In this document: one piece after another, positions 9,860 to 21,069 of the stretch | How the letters are laid out: every line of letters begins with the position of its first letter | Position numbering within the stretch: position 1 is the stretch's first letter | Source of the DNA: Aquatica leii | Lineage: Eukaryota; Arthropoda; Insecta; Coleoptera; Lampyridae | Length of the DNA stretch: 64,000 nucleotides | Direction of reading: 5' to 3' | Assembly (NCBI GenBank): GCA_035610365.1 | Contig: CM069437.1 | Location: 32,197,507-32,261,506, forward strand | Made by a program: the position numbers and the translations under genes | The notes under the pieces: model-generated | The model's input: the letters and a program-made list of their open reading frames with translations, nothing else | What the model was told of the DNA's origin: nothing | Databases searched by the model: none

Positions 9860-10870
9860 CAAAGACGAAATAACGCAGTAAGGCAACAAAAAACTTGGGC
9901 GAAATATTTGAAGAAGCCGCAGTAACAGTTCTAATATGTCAAAGATAGTTTACAAAGTTTTGTTCAGTTGATTTCTTTTTCAAGAATGAACTTAGATAAG
10001 AAACGTTAGTGTACTTTAAACAACTACACATTGAAAGATTTGGTTTTGCGTCAAAATTCTCTGTTTACGTGCCAGACACATTAGAAAAAAATCTAATAGA
10101 TAGAATTACCATGTTTTTCGAACGTAGATAAAATTGCTGTCCAATCCTCTTCCAGAAGCTTAAATAACATCCTTTTACACGGTAGATCAAAAAGTTAGTA
10201 ATTTTAAAGTATAAATGTTAGTGTTCTAAACTGTTAAAAAAACATTTTGTCTGATACCTAAACAAACAAGTGATGGAAGTAAAGAAAATTATTTTAATTG
10301 TTCTCTAATCATTCGAAAACCTCGCGATTGAGTTCACGTAAGAATATAAAAAGTATTCAAAGGAAGTTGGAATAATTCTAGTCAGAAATCGGGAGTGTCA
10401 ACACTGTGTCGGTCTAAATAAATAAAATGTTTAATCCGTGCGCTAAGATAAATAAAAGTGCATTAAATGTAGATAATAAAGTAATAGTCGTACATAAATT
10501 ACTTGTAAGTTGTTTTCTTAAATATCGTTACATTTTATTAGTTAATTTAATTAAAAGTTAGTTATAATTAATAATCAGATTTAAAATCGTGTAAATAGTT
10601 TAAATACATTAATTTTAAGATTCGTTACATGTATGTAAATAAGAAAATACTTTATTTAGAGTCAAATTTTACTAGTTGAGCATTTTAGACAGTACTGGTT
10701 TGAGCATCTTGAAAAAAATTGTTATGAGATTTATATAATAGACAAAAAGGTTTCATCAATGAGCATTTTAGGTTAAAAAATGCTGGCAAAAGTTTATTAT
10801 TGCAGTAGACCAAAGAAAATCCTTACGTTAAATTAGGTTTAAATACAAAAACATCGCAATAAAAGAAATT
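9860..10870. other. Unit-1-specific spacer without a recognised gene
   Basis: The first 150 bp match the degraded stretch before the IS630-like remnant in units 2 and 3. About 10010-10860 is not found there. It has a TATA-like box near 10345 and a short possible exon at 10428 (MFNPCAKINKSALNVDNK followed by a GTAAGT donor). This could be an insertion of unknown type or a portion lost from the other units. No terminal repeats were found. Confidence 0.35.
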
Positions 10871-11460
10871 GTTAACGGATCACAATAACACTGTAGCTTG
10901 GCTATTAAAGAAAATTGCAAGAAACAATCTTCTTAGAGAAAATAAGAAACCCAGTACATACTTAGAGGAAACATATATTCTTGCATCATATGAAGTTAGC
11001 AAATGCTGGCAATCAAAAGAAACCGGTCTGTAATATACAGACAAAGATACATAACTATTCATGCAAATACTTAAATCATATATTGAGTTTCTTTTAAATC
11101 AAAAAGTAAATCTGGCAACTACCATAATGACTTGAATCATAATAATCTTTTGCAATCGATGGAAAAAAATCATTAAATACCATAGAAACGTATGTAGTTG
11201 ATAAACTACCAAAGAAACAGAACATACCGTGCTACATTTATTTGCCACCTCTCCATTGTGACCAAAATCTCGTTAAATTGATCTAGATTTTTGTGAAACA
11301 TAAAACTGAAAATAAACAATGTCATTCAAAATAATGGAGGAATAAAGAACTTAATAAAGAATGCGTTTTCTAAAGTCACTCAATCTGCTTGGAATAAACA
11401 CTTTCACATATTAACCATTTAGCTGAAAAAATGTGACAAGGTAATAGTTTATTGGATAAA
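10870..11460 (+). pseudogene. Decayed IS630-like (Tc1/mariner superfamily) transposase, unit 1
   Basis: Degenerate text reads like NTVAWLLKKIARNN..., then a TYLEET motif followed by SYEVSKCW, resembling the YLDETW catalytic region of insect IS630-type transposases. A later part matches LPPYHFHQNPIKFIWRLAKH in unit 2, the usual LPPYH..LNPIE..W motif around the last catalytic acid. Many stops. Homologous to 17083-17350 and 20145-20870. Confidence 0.5.
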
Positions 11461-11469
11461 CCGTGGAAA

Positions 11470-12230
11470 GTGTGACTTTTATGGTAAACACTTGTAGTAG
11501 GAATGATAAAATAATGGTTAACAGTGACAGTTCATGTTTATTCGTGTGTGGCGTATTAAGGGTAAAAAGTACACAGCGTCGTTTGTTTTTGAGAATCGGT
11601 TAAATGCTCTCGCAGCATTTTCTTATTTTGTGACGTCTTGCCAACATATAACTTTCGAGTAAACTTTCAGAATTCAGTCACAATTAGACTAAACATAACA
11701 AGAACAATTGTTTTCTGGTTAAGGTTACAACTTTTTCTAAGAGGTGCCGTGAAATTTTGGAAAGAAAACCTACTCGGAAATAATCAAGGTTTTGCTATTG
11801 AACCGGTTATATCTATTGTAATTAAAGGTATTTTGCTTAATTTTATTAGTTCTGATTAAGAGTTTATTGAGTTTTTACTCATTTTAGTTACTTTTGCAAC
11901 CGTGATTGCACACGTTTGACGAAAAGGGAGATATTTTAGATATGTTGCGACAGTCGTTCTTCAAAAATACTTGAATAACGTGTTTTTCGTTTCAGATCTC
12001 TTAGATGTGTAGCAAACAAGGTATTTGGAAAGACACCATAATTTTTTGAGTAGTTGCTCAACTTGAACCGCGAAGATGTAAGGTTCTAAAGATTTCTATG
12101 ACCAAAAAATGTATAAGCTACTAATTGCAAAATAAAAATTATTAAAGACTTTGCAAGAATTTCTTTGCAGAGGTCACGCATATAAACAATAAACTTAAAC
12201 AAAGTCATGTTTTTGGTTTTTTACAATAAC
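11470..12230. other. Shared intergenic spacer of the array
   Basis: Similar sequence follows the IS630-like remnant in unit 2 (17350-18170) and, split by two hAT insertions, in unit 3. It contains only short degenerate frames with no recognised domain. It runs into the 3' flank of the next OBP-like gene. Confidence 0.5.
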
Positions 12231-12399
12231 TTAGTTATTGGTACTAAAATTGGATGAATCACATATTCTCTGGTACCATTAAACCCAAACTGAATAAAAA
12301 TTAAAATATCAACATTTAATAGTTATGTAATATTTAAGATTCAAATTACAGTGATGTAAGTATTACCATTTACAAATTTACAAAGCTGAAGTTAAAAAA

Positions 12400-12909
12400 T
12401 TACAACGCACCAATGGAATTCATCATGCAAATATACAAATGAGGTTCTTTTTCTTTGACGTTTAAAGTAAATCCCAATTGTGTCTGGCAATCCATTACAG
12501 CCTTATCAAAGTTTATTCCTCTATCTTCAATTTTGTACTTTTCAACATTGTCTTTTCTCATATACACGTAACCGGATGTTGTATACCAGATTTTATAAAC
12601 GTCAAGATTTAAGTTTCCTTCACCATCCGTTATACCTTGTGCGAACATCCAGCACCTTACGTATTTTTTGGCGAATTCATCATCTGGGTTGATTACGTTA
12701 ATTTTATTAACTATCGCGTAGATCTGATCAATCGTAATGTTTAATTTTGGTATACATATTAAATCTCCCTTATCCAGCCCTAAGTTTGTGACTTCGAAAT
12801 ATGCCACCTACAACACAATTTTTGAAAACAAGGTAACACTGGCCCACGTCTATTTTACTTGATTTAGACAAGCACTTAAGAATAGTACCGATGTTAATTG
12901 AAAAATCAT
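12400..12909 (-). CDS. Odorant-binding-protein-like secreted protein, copy 2
   Basis: Exons join(12400..12807,12859..12909) on the minus strand, 152 residues, with a 51-nt intron ending GTTGTAG. Exon 1 encodes MIFQLTSVLFLSACLNQ (signal peptide). Mature-chain cysteines: ICIPK, RCWMFAQG, MDCQTQ and YICMMN, the four-cysteine Minus-C pattern. Closest to copy 1, differing mainly by substitutions and one codon deletion, which agrees with units 1 and 2 being the most recent pair. No AATAAA is seen at the position used by copy 1; the short stretch carrying it is deleted. Probable role is extracellular binding of small hydrophobic molecules. Confidence 0.72.
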
Positions 12910-13152
12910 TTTCTTAGTAATGTTTTATCCGTTGATAGTAAACTTATTTTAAGTAACTGAAAATTGAGATTTGGTTGACCTATATTATGTTGCAATAGAT
13001 GTGGAGTTCCTTAAAAAAAAGCGTAGATATTCTGTTAGTAGCAGAATAGTGAATATATAACATATTCGTTTTTTGGGATATGTAGTATGTTGCCTTGTGG
13101 CTATGAAACAATTTATTTTAGAAACATTATTTCAATTGTTTAATTATTTATA

Positions 13153-13290
13153 CACAGGGTGTTCAGCTACTTTATTTACTTATATATTAAAATAATAAAA
13201 TACGCGTGGGTAACTGTGCAAAAAAATTAGGATGAAAATTTTTAAATATTTCTAAAAATAATAAAAATTGATAGTTACCGACTTATTTAT
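13153..13290. mobile_element. Small MITE, unit-2 copy
   Basis: Starts TATACACAGGGTGTTCAGCT and runs through TACGCGTGGGTAACTGTGCA; its right end is replaced by the LINE fragment, as in unit 1. Confidence 0.5.
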
Positions 13291-13314
13291 TTAGTGATAA
13301 AAATTTTAACGACA

Positions 13315-13755
13315 AAAAACAAACACAAAAAGGAGCTAGAGTAGCAGAAAACCTTAAAGACATAATCTGGAAAAACAAATATATGACGACCGAAAGTAAA
13401 ACTAATGTGTACAAAACGATTGTGAGACCAATATTGACTTACGGAGCCAAGACACGAGCAGACACTAATAAAACAAAACAGATGTTTAGAACTACAGAGA
13501 TGAAAGCGCTGAGATCACTAACAGAAAAAAAACAATAGAAGAACGATTTAAAAATTACATAGAAAAAAATGCGTAGTCACAAATATAATAAAATTTGTAA
13601 AAAAAAGACAAAAAGGATAGAATAAGCATGTTGACTGTCTGGAAGAACGCCGAAAAAGTGAACCGACAGCTGGAGAATATCAGAAGAATCTCCTTAAATC
13701 GTGTGATGAGAAACAGACTTAATGTCTAAATAAAAGTAGAAGAAGAAGAAAATAG
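13315..13755 (+). mobile_element. LINE 3' fragment (RTE-like) with GAA-rich tail, unit 2
   Basis: Plus-strand text includes KGARVAENLKDIIWKNKYMT, VYKTIVRPILTYGAKTRAD and KQMFRTTEMKALRSLTEKK, the region following the RT domain in RTE-like insect LINEs. It ends in AGAAGAAGAAGAA. Duplicate of 1000-1425, carried along with the unit. Confidence 0.6.
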
Positions 13756-13880
13756 ATAAAGTAGAGTGTTCGAATCTTAGAAACTCCAATAGATCGATTG
13801 ATCTGTCAAATCTTCACCTAAAACATTAAAAAACTTTGCAAAACATCAATTTAGATAATTCCAATTAATTATTATTCGTT

Positions 13881-15350
13881 CACGGAGAGAAAAGTTTACT
13901 GTAATAAAGCAAAAACAGCTATATTTCATGCAAATAGGCTGTTGGTTTTGAGTCAAGCCGATGTACGCTTAAATAAAGCTTTCATTTTATTACAACAAAT
14001 ATTTTGAAAAAGAATTGTATAGATTTTATAATGTATCAATTTAAGAAAACATCGTTTTCTTTTATCATTCAAAAGTTGCTTAATGTGATCGTAGAGAAGA
14101 ACCATAGTTATGACAAGTACTGCTTTTTCTTATCTCTGTTGATTGCTGCGTTTTATCATAAATAGGTTTAATAGTAATAACACTTCGTATTAATTTAAGC
14201 ACGCAGTGTCATAATGTTTGCTTTTGTGCAGCTTCAGGGTATGAATGATTTCAGTAAATATACACATAGTTTAAACGTATTTATTTGCTAAATTCAAAAT
14301 AAATGTGTTATATTTTATCATCACTACAGTTTATGGTTTAATCCTTGATTACATTAAAATTTATAATTATTGATAATATTACCGATCCAAATATAATACT
14401 GTCCTTGACACCAATATGTACACGCATCAGCATTAAGAGTACGTTACACTTAGAATATTAGTCGAATCTACACCATCCGAGTTAAATAATCTTCTTGTAA
14501 CTTTTGGAAAGTTATTTTTTTCTGTCACAGGGTTCTCCAACTACTAAACTTTACAATCAACCCAAATTCACCTTCCTTAAATATGTCCAAATCATTTTCC
14601 GTTAGGCACACAAGGGATGTAACATCAATTTCTTGTTCTAAAAGAAAAGCAAATGCACGATAATTTCATTTCATTGCAAAAAAGTAAGTCATACATGCCA
14701 AAAAATGTGCAAGCTTTGCGACATAATTCTAACATATAACGACAGTGAACAATATTCAAAATCAGAGTCAATACTTACTTGTAAGTTTCTGATAGTTTCC
14801 AATCATTCACTAATTGATGCAGTGAGTTATAGATTATATGCTGCAAGCAACTTGTTATAAAATGATGGATCCATGTCGTATAGTTCCAAACAAAAAACTG
14901 TCGGAGTCATGGTACACGTAAATTTATCTTTGCCACAGCTTTAGCAAAAAGTTTAGCACATATTGCAAACTTTAACGTAAATTAAATTGCTGATATCTTA
15001 TTTTAGACCAGCGTGGAACAAATAGTGATAACATAAATGCTTACTTGAAATACCTACTTGTGGTTTCGTAGTAATTTATTACGTACTTTAATCGCTGATA
15101 TGATTTCTTATAATAATTAGTTGAATTTGATCAATTTGTAGTCTTAACTTTAACAAAAACTTTTTACTTGTATCATTATCATTATGAATGATTTAATAAA
15201 AACATGTTTGGATTGCAATAAGAAATTTAATTTAAGTTTTAGAACATGTAGGTTTAATTTTATTTGAATGTGAATCAATTTTAGAAAAAAACTAAATGCT
15301 TTAAATATGAAATTGTAATGATTAAATTCAGCATAATATTTCTCTCCGTG
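13881..15350. mobile_element. CACTA-like non-autonomous DNA transposon (1470 bp)
   Basis: Terminal inverted repeats CACGGAGAGAAA (13881-13892; reverse complement at 15339-15350). Flanking TT on both sides, and unit 1 reads straight through the empty site (ATTCGTTATTACAAG near 1540), consistent with a 2-bp duplication. CACGG ends with a 2-bp duplication suggest the CACTA/EnSpm group. No transposase is visible; the only coding-like piece is a SAM-domain exon at 14525-14638. Confidence 0.75.
14525..14638 (-). CDS. SAM-domain-like exon inside the CACTA-like element
   Basis: On the minus strand a polypyrimidine tract and TAG acceptor (near 14639-14641) precede an open stretch encoding QEIDVTSLVCLTENDLDIFK followed by EGEFGLIVKFSSWRTL and a stop. 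The pattern E-IDG-SLL-LTE-DL---G---G---K is that of helices 3-5 of a sterile alpha motif (SAM) domain. The DG glycine is replaced and the final helix is short. SAM domains mediate protein-protein assembly. Whether this is a captured host exon or a remnant of the transposon's own protein cannot be told from one copy. Confidence 0.5.
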   Translation of the reverse strand, partial: EQEIDVTSLVCLTENDLDIFKEGEFGLIVKFSSWRTL

Positions 15351-15599
15351 TTGTTACAAGTGTTCAATGTTGTTCAATCAATTCTTATATACATTGTTTC
15401 TTGAAGGTCTGTAAAGATAAAAAAATGAGCATAGTGAGATCTGGAGATTGTGGAAAATATAATCTTTGACTTATCACACTTTCATCATCATAGAATCAAT
15501 TCAATTGTATCAAGTACGAAGATTAAGCTACAATTATTGAGAGTAGAAGAATCTAGTTAACTATGCAAAACAAATTGTTGTTTATTAAATTTTATTTTA

Positions 15600-16650
15600 T
15601 CTGTCAATGTCAGTTTAGTTTGGAAAAGTCTATTGACTAGTTATTGACAAATAACTCACTGAATAAACTTCTGTTTTTAAGAAAATGGAATTGTCTGAAG
15701 AGAACTACCGAATAATGATTTACTATGGTTTCAAGAAAAACTTGAGCACGTATGAGTGCAAGGAAAGTTTGAAACCGGCGAGAATCTCTCACCATCAACA
15801 AGGTTGCAACTCGGTTGTACATAGAAAAAGAACTGGCTTTCCTTTAACTGCTGTTAACTCCAAAAATATTGCTGAAGTGAAGAAGATAAGGAAAGAGGAC
15901 AACCGAATTAATTACCTATACCGTGAAAATTGGATCATCAAAAATGATATCAATGTTGCACAAATATTTACATTTGAGAAAGGTTGTAAAACCAAACGTG
16001 ATAGAATTTGCACACCAACTTGAGATATGTTGAATGCTGGAGGCCATCAAAGTATTAGTAAAATTGTTACTAGCGATGAAACATACCGTTTTTTGATGTT
16101 ACCACTCTCCAAAAATGCCGAATATGGATACATGAAAAGATGCGAAAACTTCTACGATGATGAAAAAAAAGCGAGCAATAGAAAAAGTTATGTACGCAGT
16201 ATTTTTTAGAAATACTGGTCTGGCGGCCACAATTAAATTAAAAGAACAGAAGACAATTACTGTTAAATGATATGTTAAAAAATGTTTGTCTACTGTATTT
16301 AGTAAAGTGCAAGAAAGAGATTATAACGCTTCGTTCCATACAGCAGCAGTAACTCTCCAACATTTGGCTAAAAACAAAATCTGGATATTTTTTGAGCTCA
16401 AAAAACATTTCGAGGGAAAACATTTCAGTCAGAAGAAGACACTAATATCGCTATTAAGTCTTATTTGTGACAATATTTCTGAATTCAGCTGGATAAACGT
16501 TTTTAAACAATGGAAGGAGAAAATGGTTCAGTGTATTATTGTGAACAGCAATTACATATTTAATATAAAAAATCTAAGAACTTGTATCAATCTTTCTATT
16601 CTTGGTAATTGTAGCTTGGTCTTCGTAAAAAAAAAGTTTTGTCATTTTCA
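15600..16650 (+). mobile_element. Decayed mariner, unit 2 (fullest copy)
   Basis: Transposase text runs from MELSEENYRIMIYYGFKKNL (15685) through CNSVVHRKRTGFPLTAVNSK, DMLNAGGHQSISKIVTSDET (first catalytic Asp) and DYNASFHTAAVTLQHLAKNK (second Asp in DYNAS) to the C-terminal LKKHFEGKHFSQ and FKQWKEKMVQCI. The part around the third catalytic acid is lost. Several frame changes and stops. About 1 kb, close to the usual mariner length. The empty Harbinger site lies just before it. Confidence 0.8.
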
Positions 16651-17082
16651 AACACATGCCATTCTATGCGTTATCACTACGTAGTAAAAATTCTGACCGA
16701 AGTAAAATTTGTTTGAACAGATAAAAGTTCTAAAAATGAGAAAATCTAGTAGAAGCAGCAAAGAACTTGAGCAAAATGTTTGTAGGAGCTGCAGTAGCAG
16801 CTCAAGATTACAAAACTTTGTTCGGTTGATTTTTTTCTTAAATGAACCCAGAACGGTTCCAATAACCGTTTTGCAAAAAAAGAGACTATTAATTTTTAAA
16901 TCAAAAAGTAAATCGGACAAGTATTATGAAGATTTGAATCATAACAACTTTCTGCAATCGATAGAAACGCAGTGAATTATTAATTTGTTTTTAATGGTAT
17001 TGTTAAATTTAATATAGCACTGTATCATAGTACACAAATAAAGAAACACGCAAATTAAGGTACAAAAAATTTACATTAGAGA

Positions 17083-17350
17083 ATGATTGGAATGTACCGG
17101 CATTTGTATCATCTGCTAACGTCAAAAGGAAAACTGGAAGTTGATAAGCTACCAAAGAAATATGTGCTACGTTTGCCACCTTACCATTTTCACCAGAATC
17201 CCATTAAATTTATCTGGAGGTTAGCAAAACATAAGGTGACAACGAACAATGTCACTCAAAGTAATGCAAAATAAAAAAAACTGGTAGGAAATGTGTTCTC
17301 TAAAGTCACTCAACTCAAAGAAATGCAAGAACTTTGCAGCTGATTGAATT
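17083..17350 (+). pseudogene. Decayed IS630-like transposase C-terminal part, unit 2
   Basis: Encodes YHLLTSKGKLEVDKLPKKYV and then LRLPPYHFHQNPIKFIWRLA, the conserved LPPYH..NPI..W block of IS630-type DDE/D transposases. The upstream catalytic region seen in units 1 and 3 is deleted here. Confidence 0.5.
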
Positions 17351-17383
17351 AAACAGTGGAAAATGTGTCTTTCATAGTGAACA

Positions 17384-17406
17384 CTAGTAGTAGTAGTAGT
17401 AGTAGT
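17384..17406. repeat. (TAG)n microsatellite
   Basis: About eight uninterrupted TAG triplets. Unit 1 has only short traces at the equivalent position (near 11490), so it expanded after duplication. Confidence 0.85.
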
Positions 17407-18329
17407 GATGAAGACTATTATGGGTAACAGTGAAATTTCTTATTTAAACGTTAGTCGCGTATTAGAAGAAGTGTACACAAAGTCGTTTGCTTAATGCTCT
17501 CTCAGCATTTTGTATATATTAAAACGTCTTGCCAACATATATTTTTGAATTTTTGGGTAGACTTTCAGAATACAGTCACAATCGGATTTATTTCTAAGAC
17601 CAAACGTAACAAGAACGTCTGTTTTCTAGCTCATGCTACAACTTTTTATAAAAGTTCGAAACATTTTGTGAAGAAAACCTACTCGGGAAGAGCTTAGACG
17701 AAATGTCAAGATTGTGCTACTAAGCTTATTGTGGCTGTGGATATTTTTCCTAATTTATTGAGTTCTGATTTAATTCTTATTGAATTCTTACCTATGTTAA
17801 TTACTCGTAGCAATCGTGAGTCAAAATATTGTGACCGTGAGGTTTTTGTAGAGGTCACTTTAATTGGTCTGAAACATCAATTGCTTACTTTTGACGGACT
17901 GGGAAAAAACCTGATTTTTTGTTTTAGATCTTTTAAACGTGTAAACACATGAGGTCTTTGAAAAGACATAATACTGTTGAATTAATTGCTTGCTTAATTT
18001 CAACCATCAAGAGGTAACGTTTTAAAGCATTCCGTAGAAAAGAATTGTATAAACTTCCAAGAGTTTTCTTACAGAGGTTTATACTAAATGTGAGTGTAAA
18101 CAGGCGTCACCACATGTCAACAATAACCTTGAACCAAGTTTTTCTTTTGCGTTTTCACTCTAATTTAGTGGTTGGTACTAAAATTGATGAAGTCCTCCGG
18201 TACCATTCTGGGTTAAGAGTAAACTGTGGTTAAAAATTAGTTATTATTTAATAGTTATATATACGGTTCAAATTACAGTGATATAAGTATTAACAACCAA
18301 CAAGTTTAGTCAAAGCTGAAGTTAAAAAA

Positions 18330-18844
18330 TTACACCGCCCCAATGGTACTTATGATGCAATTAAAAAAAGTCGGTTCTTTATCTTGGATGTTCAAAGCAA
18401 CTCCCATTTGTGTCTGGCAATCCACTACAGCCTTATCAAAGCCTATTCGTCTATCTTCAATTTTATACTTTTCAACTTTGTATTTTTTTACATAGTCGTA
18501 ACCGTATGTTGTATACCATGCCTTATATTCGTCAAGATTTAAGTTTCCTGCACCATCTATTATACCTTCCTCCAACAACCAGCACTTCATGTATTTCTTT
18601 ACGAATTCATCATCTGGGTTGATTAGCTTAATATTTGTATCAACCATCGAGTAGAGCAGTTCTTTCGTAACGTTAAATTTTGCTGCGCATATGAAATCAG
18701 ACTTTTCCATATGCCAACCTGTGATATCGGAAGATGTCTCCTAGAAAACACAATTTTAAAAAATAAAGTAACACAGACGCACGATTACTTTACTTGATTT
18801 AGACAAGCAATTAATAATAGGAGCGGTGTTATTTGCAAAATCAT
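18330..18844 (-). CDS. Odorant-binding-protein-like secreted protein, copy 3
   Basis: Exons join(18330..18740,18794..18844) on the minus strand, 153 residues, 53-nt intron ending TTTTCTAG. Exon 1 encodes MILQITPLLLLIACLNQ. Exon 2 begins ETSSDITGWHMEKSDFIC and contains KCWLLEEGIIDGAGNLNL, VVDCQTQMGVALN and NCIISTIGAV; four cysteines in the Minus-C arrangement. More diverged from copies 1 and 2 than they are from each other. The copy-1 poly(A) signal position reads ACTAAA, so a different 3' end may be used. Appears whole. Confidence 0.7.
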
Positions 18845-19096
18845 CTTCTTGGCAATCTTTTATTCGTTGATGTTAAACGTATTCTAAGTAACTAAAAATT
18901 CAGATTTGGTTGACCTACATATGTATATGTTGCAATTGGTATGGTAATTCGTAAAAAAAACGCAGATATTATTCTGTTAGTAACAAAATAATTAACATAT
19001 AATAATCTTGTTTTTTGGAATATGTAGTATGTTGTCTTGTGGCTAATAAACAATTTATTTTGGAAACATTACTTCAATTGTATAATTACTTATATA

Positions 19097-19284
19097 CAGG
19101 GTGTCCCGCTACTTTATTAACTTACATTAAAAAAATAGTAAAATACACATACAGAACGTGGGTATTTGTAAAAAATTTACAAAAAGAAATCTTAAATATT
19201 GTTAAAAATATGCAGTTTTTTAATTTGAAAAAAAATTGATGGTTACTGACTTCAACTGCTCTTGTAAACTTGTAAAACACTCTA
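19097..19284. mobile_element. Small MITE, unit-3 copy (best preserved, about 190 bp)
   Basis: Starts TA-CAGGGTGTCCCGCTAC and ends AAAACACTCTA-TA, giving short imperfect inverted termini next to TA, as in Tc1/mariner-type MITEs. Related copies occur in units 1, 2 and 4. A second partial copy begins at about 19576 (TACAGGGTGTCCAGC) in the same unit. Confidence 0.6.
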
Positions 19285-19575
19285 TATATGTTAAGTATAG
19301 TATTACCATCTCAGAATTTAAAAAATTTTGCAATTATGCAAAATGTGTTTACGGTTTGTAACGCTAAAAATTGTTTATTAAAAGGTTTTTTATTTTATCA
19401 TGCGCTTTTGTATTTGTTTTTTTTTCTGCAAATTATGATAATCACATATTTTTTGAAATTGCATTTTTGTGAACTATTGATGTGAGCAATTTTCGATAGT
19501 AGTAGTAGAGTGTTGCCTTGTAGCTAATAAACAATTTATTTTCGAGACATTATTTCAATAGTTTAACTATTTAGA

Positions 19576-19680
19576 TACAGGGTGTCCAGCAACTTTTTCT
19601 ATTTATATATTAAATTAGTAAAATACACATACGATAAGAAATTTTAATCCTAAAAACACTCAGTTTTTAATTTGAAAAAA
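19576..19680. mobile_element. Partial second MITE copy in unit 3
   Basis: The stretch from about 19500 (GTAGAGTGTTGCC.TGTAGCTAATAA) repeats 19020-19190, including the TACAGGGTGTCC start. This indicates a local tandem duplication of about 480 bp before the mariner remnant. Confidence 0.5.
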
Positions 19681-19684
19681 ATTC

Positions 19685-20110
19685 AAGAAAAGCGCATATG
19701 AGTGTAAGGAAATCATAAAATCATAAAATCGGCGTTTGAAAATCTCGCATCATCATTAGCTATAGTCTTTAGGAAGTATAAAGACTTCGAAGAAGGTTGA
19801 AACTTGGTTGTAAATAGAAAAGGAGCTAGCCTATCTTTAACCACTGTTAACTCCAAAAATATTGCTCCAGTGAAGAAGGTTGTAAAAGAGAACAACCGAA
19901 TTACCTATGTCATGTAGATTAGATCCGCGCAAATGAAATGAATATTGCACGAACATTTACATTTGAAAAAGGATGTAAGTCGGTTTGTACATCATCAGCT
20001 GACAGGTTTACAAAAAACCAAACGTGTTAGAATCTGCCAACAAAGTTTTAATATGTTGAATGCTGGAGGCCATCAAAGTATTAGTAAGATTGTTACATAC
20101 CGTTTACCAA
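19685..20110 (+). mobile_element. Decayed mariner, unit 3
   Basis: Begins with AAGCGCATATGAGTGTAAGG, matching the second block of the unit-2 copy, and includes MHEHLHLKKDVSRFVHHQL and MLNAGGHQSISKIVT. Both ends are missing. Confidence 0.65.
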
Positions 20111-20144
20111 GTTTTGTTTGGTTGATTTATTTTTAAAAAATTAA

Positions 20145-20870
20145 CCCAGTGTTACTGAAACACAATGACATTGTAGCTTGGCTGTTTGAAAAAATAGCAA
20201 AAACGCAATTTTTTGGAAAAAATAAAAAACATTTTACATACTTAGATGAATGCATTTTTGCATCATATGAAGTTATAAATGCTGGCAATGAGAAGAAACT
20301 GATGTATTATACACTGAAATGCATAGTTGTTCATACAAGTTGATAGGTCCGATATAGGTTTGGTAATAAACAGAAATTTTTCTTTAATGGTATTGTTATT
20401 GTAGATAGGGCACCGTACCATAGTGCATAAGTAATGACACAATATAATCAAAGTACAAAAAAATAGACATTAGAAAATGATTGGAATATATTCGCATAGG
20501 TATCATCTACTAACGTCAAAAAAAAAGCTGAATTACTATCTGTAGTAAAAAAATTAACATTACAAAAACATATGTAGTTGATAAACTACCAAAGAAACAA
20601 AAACATACTGTGCTACTTCACCACCTTATCATTGTGATTAGAATCCCATTGAATAATGCAAGAATAATGAAAACTTGGTAAGAAATGTGTTCTCTGAAGC
20701 CACTCAATCTGACTGGAATCAACATTGTCAACGTATACTGTTTAGCTGAAGGAATGCAAGAACGCTATAGTTTATTACATGAAACAGTGGAAAATGTGTC
20801 TTTGTTTGTGAACACTAATAGAGTAGTGATGAAGAACAGTATAGCTAACAGTAATTTATTTATTTAATTT
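20145..20870 (+). pseudogene. Decayed IS630-like transposase, unit 3
   Basis: Encodes NDIVAWLFEKIAKTQFFGKN, HFTYLDECIFASYEVINAGN and later degenerate matches to the LPPYH block (about 20600). YLDE is the best-preserved match to the IS630 YLDETW catalytic motif in the array. Confidence 0.55.
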
Positions 20871-21069
20871 TGAGCTGCGTATTAAAGATATAGTGTACAC
20901 GGCGTCGTACGTGTTGAAGAATCGCTTAACGCCCTCGCGGTATTTGCATATTTTGAAAGGTCTTGCTAACATATATTTTTGAATTTTTTTGTAGACTTCC
21001 AGAATAGAGTCACAACTGAATGTATCTCTATTTGCTACTAAACCAATTATATCTATTGTGACTGTAAGT

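Larger units (their letters stand above)
1..12230. repeat. Tandem segmental-duplication unit 1 (OBP-like gene array)
   Basis: First of four related units. The order is OBP-like gene, small MITE, LINE 3' fragment, about 300 bp of unique spacer, decayed mariner, decayed IS630-like transposase, and about 800 bp of spacer before the next OBP-like gene. The same order and clear base-level similarity recur in units 2 and 3 and in part in unit 4. Units 1 and 2 share the LINE fragment, which I do not see in units 3 and 4, so 1 and 2 look like the closest pair. The unit is enlarged by a Harbinger/Penelope insertion (1732-7813) and a hAT MITE (8138-9180). Boundaries are approximate. Confidence 0.8.
12231..18170. 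repeat. Tandem duplication unit 2
   Basis: About 5.9 kb. Same order as unit 1: OBP-like copy 2, MITE, LINE fragment, spacer, mariner, IS630-like remnant, spacer. Lacks the Harbinger and the hAT MITE found in unit 1, and gains a CACTA-like element at 13881-15350. Confidence 0.8.

Noticed and set aside
10010-10650. Solo LTR candidate (TGT...ACA with TATA and AATAAA)
   Set aside because: No matching target duplication and no second copy in the window; left unclassified.
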